This document shows positions 11,018 through 21,623 of a DNA stretch of 64,000 nt, one piece after another; positions within the stretch are counted from its first letter, which is position 1; every line of letters starts with the position of its first letter. The DNA is from Heterodera schachtii (Eukaryota > Nematoda > Chromadorea > Rhabditida > Heteroderidae), in NCBI GenBank assembly GCA_023374025.1, contig SIJG01000004.1:518582-582581 (forward strand). Direction: 5' to 3'. The position numbers and the translations under genes are program-made. The notes below the pieces were generated by a model. The model saw only the letters and a program-made list of their open reading frames with translations. It ran no database searches and was not told the origin of the DNA.

Positions 11018-11042
11018 TTAACCAAAAAATCAATTATAATGC
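11018..11042 (+). promoter_or_regulatory. Recurrent family-flank motif, copy upstream of an intact gene
   Basis: ACCAAAAAATCAATTATAAT preceded by TTA and followed by GC. A second identical copy lies at 11195-11219, closer to the gene at 11326. The same motif, or its complement, flanks many family copies (near 570, 7090, 8315, 13240, 31070, 42470, 45655, 47345, 57530). It may be a shared promoter element or simply part of the duplicated unit. Confidence 0.4.
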
Positions 11043-11325
11043 AAAGAAAAAATCATAATAAAATGCATCGTTAACTTTTTTTTTCATTTTAAATCAATAT
11101 TATTGTAAAATTTTATAATTTCACCGCAAATATTTTTATTTTCTTCATTTTTATAAATAAAATTCACTTTTTGTCATGACAAATATGAAGGTATTTAACC
11201 AAAAAATCAATTATAATGCAAAAAACATATATTTTTTCATTAATAAATAAACTAAACTCACTTCATTAATCATAAAAATATATGGCAATGATATGAATAT
11301 AAATTATATCATAATTTAGTAATAA

Positions 11326-12024
11326 ATGAAATTTTGCCAATTATTCGTTTTAATTATATTTTTGACCGTCTTAATTAATATTAAAAATGTTGGATCAGAA
11401 AAGAAAAAGCTGCAACAAAAGTCATTTGATGAAATATTTGGAGAAAAATGGGAAGAAAAAGAAGAAAAACAACGAAATGAGCAGAAAAAAAGAGAAATTA
11501 TTCAAAAATTCAACAAAATAAAAGAAAAAATAAAGCAAAAAGGAAAAAAATATTCAGCAAAAGAATGGAGTAAAATTGAAGTAAAAATAGCGAAAAAATT
11601 GGGAACAAATCGAAATTATATTTATAAATGGAGTAAGGAATTTGGACTTAATCAGAAAAGAATTAATGATGAAAAATTTGAAATTGTGCAAAAATTCATT
11701 GAAATAACAAATGAATATAAACAAAAAAGAAAATATTCAACAAAAGAATGGGACCAAAATTATAAAGAAATTTGTAAGAAAATTGGTGTTAGTCTTTCAG
11801 TAATTAACAAATGGAAGAAACAATTTGGCATTAGCAATAAAAGAATAACGGAGAATGAAAAAATGGAAATAATGAAAAAATATTGGAAAATAAAAAAGGA
11901 AAATCCGAAAATGAGTGACACGGAAATTGATAAAATTTTAAAAATTAATAAAAATAGCATTTTAAGATGGAAGAAACAATTTGGAGAAGAAATGCTTCAG
12001 AGAACAGCAGAAGAAGGAAATTGA
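11326..12024 (+). CDS. Secreted HTH-repeat family protein, intact (reference copy)
   Basis: 232 residues. Residues 1-24 form a signal peptide (MKFCQLFVLIIFLTVLINIK...). 33-46 hold the family box SFDEIFGEKWEEKE. Module A is about 57-107 with HTH-like IAKKLGTNRNYIYKWSKEFG, module B about 118-169 with ICKKIGVSLSVINKWKKQFG, and module C about 180-221 with IDKILKINKNSILRWKKQFG. Each module has a Lys-rich helix (for example IKEKIKQKGKKYS), then a helix, a Gly or Asn turn, and a second helix ending in W-x-K-x-F-G. The pattern resembles the HTH of transposase and Psq-type DNA-binding domains. The protein is very basic apart from the box. No catalytic motif is seen. A secreted DNA-binding role is inference. 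Two copies of the flank motif lie upstream. Confidence 0.85.
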   Translation: MKFCQLFVLIIFLTVLINIKNVGSEKKKLQQKSFDEIFGEKWEEKEEKQRNEQKKREIIQKFNKIKEKIKQKGKKYSAKEWSKIEVKIAKKLGTNRNYIYKWSKEFGLNQKRINDEKFEIVQKFIEITNEYKQKRKYSTKEWDQNYKEICKKIGVSLSVINKWKKQFGISNKRITENEKMEIMKKYWKIKKENPKMSDTEIDKILKINKNSILRWKKQFGEEMLQRTAEEGN

Positions 12025-12379
12025 TTTGTTTGTACTTTTAAATTTGAAAATATTCTTTCATTAGCATTTTCCAATATTAATTTGCTAAATAAATTACCAA
12101 GTTTTTATATTAATGTGAAAATCTTCGGTTTATCTTAATTTTGATATAATATATCCAAATTTTTATTTGTCTTCTATCAGATTAATAATTAAAAATGTCA
12201 ATGTTTTTTGAATTTTTCCGATTTTGGTAATCAAGCAAATGCCTCAAATTCTCCTGTGAATTTGTCTTAACTGTTTAAAAATGAATTGAACATATATAGA
12301 GAAAAAGCTTTATAGCATTTATTAAAAATATTCAAGAATTATCACTCATTTTTCTGGTTTTCTTATTAAAATTGATATT
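12025..12379. other. 3' flank of the intact family gene, no gene
   Basis: AT-rich, with several AATAAA-like poly(A) signals (for example near 12088). Nothing else is supported. Confidence 0.5.
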
Positions 12380-12725
12380 TATGCCTTAAAATAATCATTT
12401 TCGACTCCTCCTGGCGGTGGTTGATATTAACAACCCAATTATTTGGCCGCCACGGCAATATTGTGTTGTCGAAAAACACTCAGAATTATGTAGAGTTGAA
12501 TAAAAGGGGAGGAAGTAGGTGCGAAACATGAGAAAAATGTATGGCACTGAAAAGTCGAGCCAAGATCCCCAATTGGGTGAGGCATAATTTGTATTCCTTC
12601 GTTCGTTGTATTTCGTCGGCAACAGAAAGTTGGCAGGAAGGTCTTAGAGAATTCAGCGCTCGAAACCAAATAAGTGGTAAAGCCGGAGCATGAGCGTTAA
12701 ATTCCGCTGTGGTTAATTAGCCGAA
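12380..12725 (-). other. GC-richer coding-like relic
   Basis: More balanced base composition than the surroundings, with two overlapping minus-strand open frames (12395-12622 and 12439-12669) of 75 codons each. Neither has a recognised domain. It could be an exon or gene fragment read leftward. There is too little to name it. Confidence 0.3.
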
Positions 12726-13777
12726 AAATTTCAAGGAAATTCGTTACGCAATGATAAATAACCATACTTTTAAATTAATATAAAAAAATGTTTGATTTGC
12801 ACTAGTTTTGGTCATAATATTTTAACCATTTTTATGTCATTCTTTTTTAACTAAGAAAAATTTAAATGCTTTTTAATCTTTTTAATTGCAAATTATCGTC
12901 TTTAATTGAATTTTCGATGGTTAAAAACCAAGTCAAGGGGAAGGAACATTAAAAATCATTCAAATATTATTTTTATAATATTTTAATGCATTTCGTTAAG
13001 CATAAAAAATAAATTTGGCTAATGAATTTTTTTAGTTTTCCTATTTTTATTTATTTATTTTTATTTTTTAGTTGTTTTAATTCAAGTTTATTTATTTTCT
13101 ATTTTATTAATATTTGAATATAATAATCATCATTTTTTTAAGTTTCTTTATTTCTATAATATTTTTAATAATTAACTTTTTTTTACCGTCAAAATATTTC
13201 TTTTTTGTATAATTTATAATGATTTTTAATAATTTAAATAGTTAACCAAAAAATCAATTAAAATGCAAATAAAAATTGTTTTTTCATTAATAAATAAAAT
13301 AATCATTTCGTTGATCATAAAAAAAATTGGACATTAATAAGAGAAATATAAATTGTATCTTTTTAAATAGGCTAAACAAAATATTTTTATTTCTTTCTTA
13401 TTTGTAAAGAAATTTTCAACAAAAATCATTATTGAGCAAATTGGAACTGTGCCTAACATTCATTTAAAAAAGATTTAAATTAAATGCATGAAAATTATCA
13501 ATGAATAAAAAAAATTAAAATTTCGTAGAATCCATTTTTATCAAAATCTTTCGTTGGAAAGTTTAAATTCTTTGTATTAATTCATTATCCATAATTGTGC
13601 TTGACAACCCAATAGCTTACCTAGGTAGCGAAGCTCCCAAAGCGCGCGCTTTATCCCATTCCCAGATCCGACGGTTCACGCAACCGCCTAGTTTGCAGAT
13701 ATATGGATTTGAATTTTCGAGACAGTAAAAACTACTAAGTATATGGATAATGCTAAGAGACTCTAAAAATGAGATTT
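12726..13777. other. Long AT-rich stretch without a gene
   Basis: Contains one flank motif (AACCAAAAAATCAATTAAAA near 13243) with no recognisable family gene behind it, so a copy may have decayed or been lost here. 13610-13690 is a GC-richer patch with GAAGCTCCCAAAGCGCGCGC. No RNA gene could be folded by eye. Confidence 0.4.
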
Positions 13778-13813
13778 CGAATATAAATTATATAGCTATC
13801 TACCGTATTTATT
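13778..13813. repeat. 36-bp dispersed repeat, copy 1
   Basis: Identical to 40738-40773 (starts CGAATATAAATTATATAGCT, ends CTACCGTATTTATT). Confidence 0.7.
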
Positions 13814-14103
13814 TTCTTATCATATTTCTTTCTAACAATTCCCAAAAAATGGTGTCATTTAATATAGCACCAAAAATTAAAAATATATTTGGTCGGTTCT
13901 AAAGAAGCGATGCAAATGGCACCATTTTGCCAACTAACAAAGGAGAGGTCGGCAAGTGACCGTGGGATTTCAAAATGAAACTTGATGGATGTGTAAATCA
14001 CCCCTAGTTTTCTATTGTGAAATTTTAACCATTTTTGCCAAATGAGCATGAGTGCCAAATTATGACGTGCCAAACTTTTTTAATGAACAAACGAATTAAA
14101 TAG
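13814..14103. other. Intergenic DNA with a short dispersed repeat
   Basis: No gene supported. 13893-13930 (GGTTCTAAAGAAGCGATGCA...) matches about 42705-42750 in inverse orientation with a few differences. Confidence 0.4.
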
Positions 14104-14182
14104 TTATTTGTAGCTCTTTGCATAATCAAGCGGTGTAGAGGTAATGCTCTAGTCAGCTTTTTAAGCCTCGTGTTCGGATCCG
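14104..14182 (+). other. tRNA-like relic or SINE head
   Basis: AATCAAGCGGTGTAGAGGTA resembles an A box, and GTTCGGATCC at 14171-14180 matches the B-box core. A CTTTTTAAG stretch lies between. The acceptor stem does not pair convincingly, so this is more likely a tRNA-derived repeat than a working tRNA. The same B-box-like phrase occurs in the MITE near 10390. Confidence 0.35.
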
Positions 14183-14407
14183 CTATATGCTAATTCATTT
14201 TTTAATTTTAATTTTTGCTTTTTATTCAAAGTTAATTACCAAAAAAATGCTTAAATAATTTATTTTTATTTTTCTATTCATTTTGATGCATAAAATACAC
14301 AATAAAAATATTATAAAAAAAAATTTTTAAGACAGAATAGTTATTGCATCTTTATTTTTAATATAACTTTTTTCGATTTTAATGGAATAAAATTAAAAAT
14401 AAAAATT
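14183..14407. other. AT-rich spacer, nothing seen
   Basis: No open frame or motif supported. Confidence 0.4.
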
Positions 14408-14500
14408 TGAAAGAAAATTGGAATAAGCCAAAAGAATCAATTTGGAATTCGGTGTAAAAGAATAACCGAGAAAGAAAAACTGGAAAAAATCAAAATTAAA
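14408..14500 (+). pseudogene. Fragment of HTH-repeat family (end of module B to start of C)
   Basis: Reads roughly as QFGIRCKRITEKEKLEKIKI in one frame (about 14430-14490), the B-to-C linker of the family. No other part of a copy is recognisable around it. Confidence 0.6.
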
Positions 14501-14883
14501 TATTTTTCCTCATTTTTATTTTTTTTGGTTTTAAAAATTTTCTTATTCGTTATTTCAATTAAAAAAGATTCTTTTTTTTTTAATCTGTTCTGATTTTTCA
14601 TTTGATTGTACGAAGGATAGAATTTTTAAATTAAATTCTTGAAACCGAGAAAATGTTAGATTATTGCATTAGTTCGACTTAAATGACTTTATCGACAAAT
14701 CGCTAGTTTAAACTTTTTTTTTCATTCAAAATTTTAAAAAAGCTTTGATTTTACGTTTTTGGCGAAGTGCACATGTTAATAAATAAATAAAAACGTAAAG
14801 TTGTCCGCCCGAATAAAACTAATTAATTTGTTTTGCCTTTATCTACTCCCGACTAATGAAGTTCGCCCTAGTTTTGTCCAAAC
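14501..14883. other. AT-rich spacer
   Basis: No gene seen. Its last eight bases (GTCCAAAC, 14876-14883) are the left target-site copy of the MITE that follows. Confidence 0.4.
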
Positions 14884-15417
14884 TAGGGCTGGGATTTTTA
14901 GGCAAAAGCCTATTTTTTCCTGAGCTCCACGTGGCCTGAACGTACTGAAAACATGATTTTTTCTGTTGTTGTTAAGCTACTTTTCGAGTTATTAGTGCCT
15001 ATTTTCTAGGCTTTTTTTTAGAGCCTAAAAAGCCTAAAAAATTTTGAAAGAACCTATTTTTGCCTATTTTTTAGTTTTGCCCAAAATTATTAACAAAAAT
15101 GCAATAAAATGAAAAACTCACCCCTAAGAATCGATCCAAAAATTTTTTCAAAAAATACACCACTAAGAAATGAAAAATTTTTAAAAATTCATCTCCAAAA
15201 TTTATTTATTTATTTCTTGACAAGAATTAGTGATTTAAAAATTATTTATCTCAGCCTATTTTTTTTTACTTTTTTGAATAAATTTTGTCATTTTACACCC
15301 CTAAATTTGAGACTTTTAGAGCCTATTTTCCATTTTTTTAGAGCCTATTTTCGGGGTCTTTCAAGACCTAGAGCCTACCTATTTTGGCAGTTTTTAGAGT
15401 CTAAAAATCCCGCCCTA
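14884..15417. mobile_element. hAT-type MITE, 534 bp
   Basis: The ends are TAGGGCTGGGATTTTTAG... and ...CTAAAAATCCCGCCCTA, imperfect terminal inverted repeats. An exact 8-bp target duplication GTCCAAAC lies at 14876-14883 and 15418-15425, the hallmark of hAT elements. The interior carries many subterminal copies of GCCTATTTT and of AGAGCCTA, and no transposase. An internal open frame (15109-15459) is accidental. Confidence 0.85.
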
Positions 15418-15787
15418 GTCCAAACAATGAACAAATTTTCTCAATTTTCGCTTTTTTAATGAAAATTGGGAATTTTATACTTCTTTGTGCCTTTCTAATT
15501 TTTTTTGCGAGATTTTATGAATTATGAATTTTATGATTTTTATTTATTTATTTTTGTTTATGTAAATGGATTCTTCTCATAAAGCAAGGAAATTTGATAA
15601 TAGTTGAATTTTTTTCTGCGGCAAAATGTGATTCGTGCTCGTTCGTATCGCCGAAGATGTTTGCGTTAAAACATTCTCATAAAAATTTTATGGCAAAATG
15701 TCAATGTATTATCAAGGTCATTTAAAATTTGACGCAAATTTGGTTATTTTTTGAACAAAAATAGCCAAAATTTCAAAGAAAAAATTC
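15418..15787. other. Spacer, no gene
   Basis: Target duplication followed by AT-rich DNA. Nothing else supported. Confidence 0.4.
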
Positions 15788-15813
15788 CCGGCGGCGCCTA
15801 CCGGCACCGCCGG
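15788..15813. repeat. GC-rich hairpin of a recurrent family (copy 1)
   Basis: CCGGCGGCGCC-TACC-GGCACCGCCGG: an 11-position stem with one mismatch and a TACC loop, embedded in AT-rich DNA. Related copies lie at 29865, 39935 and 46222. Confidence 0.8.
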
Positions 15814-16040
15814 AAAATAAAATAATTTTTGTTGTATCTTTTAACTGGAAAAATTTTTTTGCTATAAATGAATGAAAATATGTAAATGATATTTAAGAAG
15901 AAACAATTTATTCCCCAACTTTGACTTTCCATCTCGAAATTATCATTTCAAAACAAAAAATTTTAATTTGTCAACTGAGCAAAAACATTATTTTTCATAA
16001 AAGTTTGACAATTTTACAAATGAAAGTTGAAATCCCAAAT
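15814..16040. other. AT-rich spacer
   Basis: Nothing supported. Confidence 0.4.
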
Positions 16041-16247
16041 CTATAATTGATGAATCATCTCTTCTCCAAATTGTTTCTTCCATTTAAAAATGCTCTTTAT
16101 CTCAATTTTTAATAATTTTGCAATTTCCTTGTCACTCTTTGTTTTCTGTTGTAATTTTTCGTAGGCTGATTCAATTTGAATAATTAGGGTAATTAAAATT
16201 AAAATAATATTCAAAAAGAATAATATGAAAAATTCATTTTTTTCCAA
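16041..16247 (-). CDS. Mini member of the secreted HTH-repeat family (signal peptide plus module C only)
   Basis: 68 residues in one open frame from an ATG. Residues 1-27 or so are a hydrophobic signal peptide (FFILFFLNIILILITLII). Then comes AYEKLQQKT, the start of the family linker, fused directly to the module C helix-turn-helix (DKEIAKLLKIEIKSIFKWKK) and the FGEEM tail. The box and modules A and B are absent, consistent with an internal deletion joining the linker to module C in frame. A single secreted HTH unit could still fold. Whether it is expressed is unknown. Confidence 0.6.
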   Translation of the reverse strand: MEKNEFFILFFLNIILILITLIIQIESAYEKLQQKTKSDKEIAKLLKIEIKSIFKWKKQFGEEMIHQL

Positions 16248-16829
16248 ATTTTTTTTTAAATTAATTTAATGGGTATTGGCAGCAATTTTTCCTCTGATAG
16301 CTAATTTCTAATTTTTGTTATTATAATGTAATCAATCCTTTTAAAGCATTCAAAAAACCCCCATTTTTTAAATAAATAAATGAGTTGAATATTTTTTGGC
16401 GACCAATAGGGATTGTAATGTTTTGTAGTTTATTTTAATTAGAAAATTCACTTTTTTTTTTAAATCATTTATAAATAAAAAAAAATACCCATTATTTTTG
16501 TGAGATGCTGGAATTTTATGACTGTTATAAAAGAGAGTCAAAATGAAAGTTATTTTAGAAATTGATGTAAAAAAAAAATATTGCAAATGTTAACTTAATG
16601 TATGTCTTTTTTTATTATTTTTTATCCTTAGCAAAACCCAAAGGAGTTAATTACTGGCCTCAAAAAGCGAAAATTTAGGCCTACTGCGAGCCCATTTCCG
16701 GCATTGCTCAGTTTTTAATCATTCCCTTACAATTCTTAAAAAATAAAAATAAATAAGAATTGATCACAGTTTTTCTGATTTATTTTTTCGGCAAATTTAT
16801 CCAATTTTCTTAAATCATCCTTTCAATCT
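16248..16829. other. Intergenic DNA, no gene
   Basis: AT-rich. A 72-codon minus-strand frame at 16368-16586 is low complexity and unsupported. 16625-16720 (GCAAAACCCAAAGGAGTTAA... to ...ATTGCTCAGT) is matched in reverse complement at about 19820-19910, so it is a dispersed repeat. Confidence 0.5.
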
Positions 16830-17525
16830 TCATTATTTCTTTTATCCAAACAGTTTCTTCCATTTAAAAAGGCTATTTCTACTAATTTTCATCATTTTTG
16901 CAATTTTCCGTTCGCTCTTTTTTGGGTTTTCTCTTTTTATTTGCCAATATTTGTTCATTTTTTCCATTTTTTCTTCCTCCGTCATCTTTTTTTGCTAATG
17001 CCAAATTGTTGCTTCCATTTGTTAATTGTGAATTGACTAACTCCAATTTTCTTTGAAATTTCGGCATAATTTTGTTGCCATTCTTTTGTTGAATATTTTT
17101 CTTTTTGTTTATATTCATTTTTCATTTCAATGAATTTTTGCACACTTTCTAATTTTTCTTCATCTGTTTTTGATTTATAGCTTTTATGTATTTGTTTTTG
17201 AAGACCAAATTCTTTAACCCATTTTTGAATATAATTACTGTTTGTCCCCAATTTTTTTCGCTATTTTCGAATTAATTTTGCTCCATTCTTTTGCTGAGTA
17301 TTTCCTTCCTTTTTGCTTTATTTTTTCTTTTATTTTTAAGAATTTGCCAATAATTTCTCTTTTTTTCTTCTCATTTCGTTTTTCTTCTTCTTTTTCTTCC
17401 CATTTTTCTCCAAATATTTCGTCAAATGTTTTCTGTTCTAATTTTTTATTGACTGTTTCAATTTTATCAATTTTTGTGATCAAAAATAAAATAACATTAA
17501 AAAAGAATAACATGAATATATTCAT
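16830..17525 (-). pseudogene. HTH-repeat family pseudogene, full length with two frameshifts
   Basis: From the ATG at 17525: signal peptide MNIFMLFFFNVILFLI, the box TFDEIFGEKWEEKE and module A up to SKIAKK. A one-base insertion in a T7 run at about 17254 then shifts the frame. Module A's HTH and all of module B continue in the next frame (17251-16982). A second shift after FGISKKR puts the C module (about 16975-16830) in another frame. Upstream it is followed by AT-rich DNA without the flank motif. Confidence 0.8.
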
Positions 17526-18060
17526 TTGAAATTTTTAAATATATTTTTAAAGAGTTTCCTTAATAAAAATTATTTTATTAATAATATAAAAATAATATAA
17601 AATGGAAAATGAAAAAAGCTTTAATGAAAATTAATTTTGGTAGAAATTGTTTCTTAAATAAATTATTTCTTATTGATTTTATAGTTCAATAAATTATAAA
17701 AAAAAAGCGTCTTAATTGGTTTTAGTTGAAAAATAATAATGTTTTTTCATAAATTTTTTTCTCAAATCACGAAATGACCATTTTATAAAAAATAAGCATA
17801 ACATTTTTCTTGTGGAATAAATTAAATTCGTAATTAATACAAATAATTAATTTTTGTGAAATTACTTATTAGTTTAAAAAAATAATTTGTTAATAAATTA
17901 GGAATCTTTTCATGAAAATTTTTGAATTTATTGTTTTCGGCCTTTTTCGAAATTTTGGACCATTTTAATTATTTTTCGTCTTTAATTAATTTTTGTTTTC
18001 TTTTAGGAATTGTTTTTTAAATTTAATAATAAAAAAATTTGGAGAATAACGTCTCTCTCT
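17526..18060. other. Intergenic DNA, no gene
   Basis: Very AT-rich, no supported feature. Confidence 0.4.
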
Positions 18061-18420
18061 CACTCGGGCAGAAGAGAGCAGAGAACTCTGTGGTGTATGG
18101 ACGCTTTATCTCGGGCCGGGAAAAAAATTAAAATCTCATGTCAAAATACGAGATACGAGACTCTAATACGAGACGGTCTAAAACACGAGAATATGAGACA
18201 CGAGACGAGCAACATCCCTATTTTTGATCGTTGGAAAATTTCCTAATTAAATTTAAAAAATAATTTTACAATTAAAATGTATAAGACTGTGTGGGAATCG
18301 AACCAAGGCAAAAAAAGAATAACGACTGGAGGTTTAGTCACTAGACTGTTTCTCCTTTAGTTTGGATTTAAAAATTGTCAAAATACGAGAAACGAATACG
18401 AGACGGTCTAAAAAATATAT
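18061..18420. repeat. Repeat-rich segment with ACGAGAC motifs and a tRNA-like core
   Basis: ATACGAGAC or ACACGAGAC variants recur at 18146-18220 and again at 18378-18408, the latter with a near-identical ATACGAGACGGTCTAAA. The first cluster ends GAGCAACATCCCTA, which looks like the terminal repeat of a hAT-type element, but I found no matching left end. Between the clusters, on the minus strand at about 18275-18350, GGTTCGATTCCCACACAG is a perfect B box, so a tRNA-derived sequence is inserted here. Confidence 0.5.
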
Positions 18421-18886
18421 ATATAAATATTCCTTAATAATACATATAAATTATGACAAAAGGAAAAAACGCTTCAATTATAATGAAAATTTAATTTTTG
18501 GAAATGTATTATGAAGATAAGTGTCTTTATTGATTGATGGAATGATTTTAAAAAACATAAACATTTTCATTAATTAAATTTTTGTTAAAATTTACCAAAC
18601 TAAAAGCTTTCTAAGCATATTAATCCCCCAAAAAAAAGATTTTCATGTTAAAATGTACAAAAACAGGTAATAAATTAGAAATTTCGAATCAGCGCACGAA
18701 TTCAACGAGATATTCCTTAAGAAAATGTTTTCATAAAATGGTTAATTCGTAGTGTTTAAATAAATTTGATGAAAGAAAATATTATGAATTGTATTTTGAA
18801 ATTAAAATCAATAAAGACGTTTTTAATAAATTATTAAACCATATTATCAATAAGAAAAATTTATTAAAAAATCATTTTCACAAAAA
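18421..18886. other. Upstream region of the family gene at 18977
   Basis: AT-rich, with no clear flank motif. Nothing else supported. Confidence 0.4.
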
Positions 18887-18976
18887 TTGGATTTCATTAA
18901 AGCTTTTCCTTTTCCACTTTTTATTATTTATATATTCTTAAAGGAGTATTTTTTTATAACAGAATTTAGAATTCAA

Positions 18977-19747
18977 ATGAATATATTCATATTATTCTTT
19001 TTGAATGTTATTTTATTTGTGAGCATCAAAATTGATCAAATTGGAACAGTGAATAAAAAACTGCAACAAAAAACATTTGACGAAATATTTGGAGAAAAAT
19101 GGGAAGAAAAAGAAGAAGAAAAACGAAATGAAAACAAAAAAAGAGAAATAATTGGAAAATATTATAATATAAAAGAAAAAATAAAGCAAAAAGGAAGAAA
19201 ATATTCACAAAAAGAATGGGAAAAAATTAATTCGAAAATAGCGAAAAAATTGGGGACAAATCAAAAGAAAATTTATGAATGGATAAAAGAATTAGGCCTC
19301 CATAAATACAAATCAACAACTAATGAACAAAAACTCGCAATTGTACAAAAATTTAATGAAATGGTAAATGAATATAAGCAAAAAAGAAAATATTCGCCAA
19401 AAGAATGGCGCCAAAATTATGCCGAAATTTGTAAGAAAATTGGAGTTGGCCATTTCATAATTAATAAATGGAAGAAACAATTTGGAATTAGCAAGAAAAT
19501 AATAACCAAGGAAGAAAAAATAATAAAAATGAAAATTTATTGGCAAATAAAAAAAGAAAACCCAAAAATGAGTGAACGGGCAATTGCAAAAATGATGAAA
19601 ATTGATAGAACGAACATTTCTAAATGGAAGAAACTGTTTGGGGAAAAACTTTTGGAGAATTTAAATGGTGATTATAAGAAAAATTGGATAAATTTGCAAA
19701 AAAATGATCAAAATTTTTTCTATTTGTATAAAAAAAAATTATTTTAA
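18977..19747 (+). CDS. Secreted HTH-repeat family protein, intact with C-terminal extension
   Basis: 256 residues from the ATG at 18977. An in-frame ATG at 18887 would add 30 residues ahead of the signal peptide, so the later start is preferred because it places MNIFILFFLNVILFVSI at the N-terminus as in the relatives. The box TFDEIFGEKWEEKE is followed by module A (IAKKLGTNQKKIYEWIKELG), module B (ICKKIGVGHFIINKWKKQFG) and module C (IAKMMKIDRTNISKWKKLFG). After FGEKLLENL the protein runs on for about 30 residues (Asn/Lys/Tyr-rich) because the usual stop is lost. The reading frame is clean throughout, which suggests recent function. Confidence 0.8.
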   Translation: MNIFILFFLNVILFVSIKIDQIGTVNKKLQQKTFDEIFGEKWEEKEEEKRNENKKREIIGKYYNIKEKIKQKGRKYSQKEWEKINSKIAKKLGTNQKKIYEWIKELGLHKYKSTTNEQKLAIVQKFNEMVNEYKQKRKYSPKEWRQNYAEICKKIGVGHFIINKWKKQFGISKKIITKEEKIIKMKIYWQIKKENPKMSERAIAKMMKIDRTNISKWKKLFGEKLLENLNGDYKKNWINLQKNDQNFFYLYKKKLF

Positions 19748-20514
19748 TTACCCTAAATTTTGAAATTTTTCTTAGTGAAAATAAGCGAAGAACACGGATT
19801 GGAAGAAAAACCATTAAAAACTGAACAATGCTGGAAATGGGCTCTCAGTAAGCCTAAATTTTCGATTTTTGAGGCCCTGTAACTCCTTGGGGTTTTGCAA
19901 GGGTGAAAAATAATAAAAATTAAAAAATAATAAATTAATTTTTAATAAAAATATTTGTTTTCCTTTTACCACAATTTCTTAAATACATTTCATTTTTACC
20001 CTCTTTTAAAACAGTCATAAAATTCCCACGTTTCGTGACAATGCGTGGAAGCCAAAAAAGGCAAGAAAGCGAGACGAAAAAACATTTTCCTAATACAAAC
20101 TTTGAATGACTCTATTAAATAAAAAACATTAAAAATCCAAAAAATCGATTTGCATAGGACAGAAAAAATTAATTTCTTTAAAATTTCCAAATAAAAATGA
20201 ATCACAAATAAGTTTTTAAAAAATGAAATTGAGGAGCAAATATTTGGTTAAAAATAATTCCAAAATGAATAAACTGTAAAACATTACAAAACTCTATGAT
20301 CGCCAAAAAATAAATCAACCCATTTATTTATTTACAAAATGATATTTTCAATGCTTTACAATGATTTACATTCAAATCAGAACAAATCTAAAAATTAATG
20401 GACATTTTTATTTATGTACAATGAATCAAATTTTCACAATCGTTTTTCAATCGTTAAATTTTTTGTAGGAAAATTTATCCATTTTTTCATACATTTTTGT
20501 GTTTTTGTTCCTCA
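19748..20514. other. Intergenic DNA, no gene
   Basis: About 19820-19910 matches the reverse complement of about 16625-16720. Otherwise AT-rich. The 69-codon minus-strand frame at 19996-20205 is not supported by any domain. Confidence 0.4.
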
Positions 20515-20770
20515 AAAATTTCATCTCCAAAATTGTTTCTTCCAATTATAAAAACTTTTTCTACTAATTTTCAATTCGTTTCACTTTTTTAATTTTTACC
20601 ATTTTTTCATTCTTCATTATTTTACTACCAAATGCAAATTTTTTTCTTCCATTTCTCAATTGTGCTATAAGCAACTCCGATTTTCTTGCAAATTTCGGCA
20701 TAATTTTTCTCCCATCTTTTTTTGAATATTTTTCTTTTTTGCATATATTCGTTTACCACTAATTGTTTAA
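20515..20770 (-). pseudogene. HTH-repeat family fragment (modules B and C)
   Basis: Reading leftward: a module B start (NEYMQKRKIFKK-like), the HTH segment with KKIGV-type residues, a W-x-K-x-F core, then a shortened B-to-C linker and part of C ending at FGDEI. Several indels; no 5' half. Confidence 0.65.
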
Positions 20771-21121
20771 TCTATGGTTGCAACCCCAACCCCGCCCCGA
20801 CCCCGAACCCTTTATTAAAAAAATCAATTCACATATTAAAAAATCAGGATAATTATTGTGGTTGATTTTTCCAAAATTAGGACAGGCAGAAAATTTACAT
20901 TAAATAACAAGAAAAAAAATTAATAAAATCTTATCCTCGGGACTTTTAAATGTGAAAAATCCAAGACAAATTTGAAAAAGAAAAGCATTTTAATTAAAAG
21001 AAATATTAAGAAAAATTTTTATAACCATAAAAATGTCCAGTAAAAGAATGTTCAAAAACTCAAATATTTTTTTATATTTTATCAAAAAAGAAGTTTCTGT
21101 TCAATCGAAAAAATAGTCAAT
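20771..21121. other. Spacer with a C-rich run
   Basis: 20776-20812 is C-rich with repeated AACCCC and CCGACCCCGAACCC units. The remainder is AT-rich. The final bases CAAT (21118-21121) are the left target-site copy of the LTR element. Confidence 0.4.
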
Positions 21122-21500
21122 CGTCGAATTTCGAAGAAAATGGGGGAGAGAACAACAATGGCGGTGCTTTTGCTCTTCTCTTCTTCTCCGTCCGATTTGC
21201 TCTTCGTCCCCGTTCGTCGTCAACCAAATTAACAAATTACGGCACACAAACAATTAAAACCAAACGCTGTATAATCCAACAGAAAATAAAGTCCATAGCA
21301 CAAAACACAACAAATTTATTCAATAAAAAAAAATCAAAAGTCGGAGAGAGCGATGAGGAAATAAATTACCATTATTTGACGCCAAATTATATTATGCGAA
21401 AGAACCGAGAAAACAAAACAAATTTAGAAGGGGAACAAAATTAAATAGACAAAATGCCACAAATTAATTATTTAAATTAAAAACGAGGTCAAATATCACA
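21122..21500 (-). repeat. 3' LTR
   Basis: In element orientation it begins TGTGATATTTGACC and ends CGAATTTCG-type sequence, then CG where the partner LTR has CA (the outermost base differs: C at 21122 versus T at 25726). Near-identity with the other LTR implies a recent insertion. Confidence 0.9.
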
Positions 21501-21623
21501 TCCCACCCAATTACGAGCGGCGTCCCTGCCGTTAAAGAAGGAAAGACAACCAAAAATAAAACAAAAATGAGATTCGATTCGGCTGTCAAAAGGTGGGGGG
21601 GGGGGCTCGTCTGGGATCACTGC

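Noticed and set aside
14104..14182. Functional tRNA-Lys gene
   Set aside because: A- and B-box-like elements exist, but the acceptor and anticodon stems do not pair, so only a tRNA-derived relic is claimed.
15109..15459. 116-codon open frame
   Set aside because: Lies across the hAT MITE and its right end; no domain, explained by the element.
19026..19208. Minus-strand F/L-rich frames opposite family genes (also 11760-11960, 30282-30503, 30683-30889, 17242-17529)
   Set aside because: Complement of Lys/Glu-rich coding sequence gives Phe/Leu-rich frames; they mirror the family genes.
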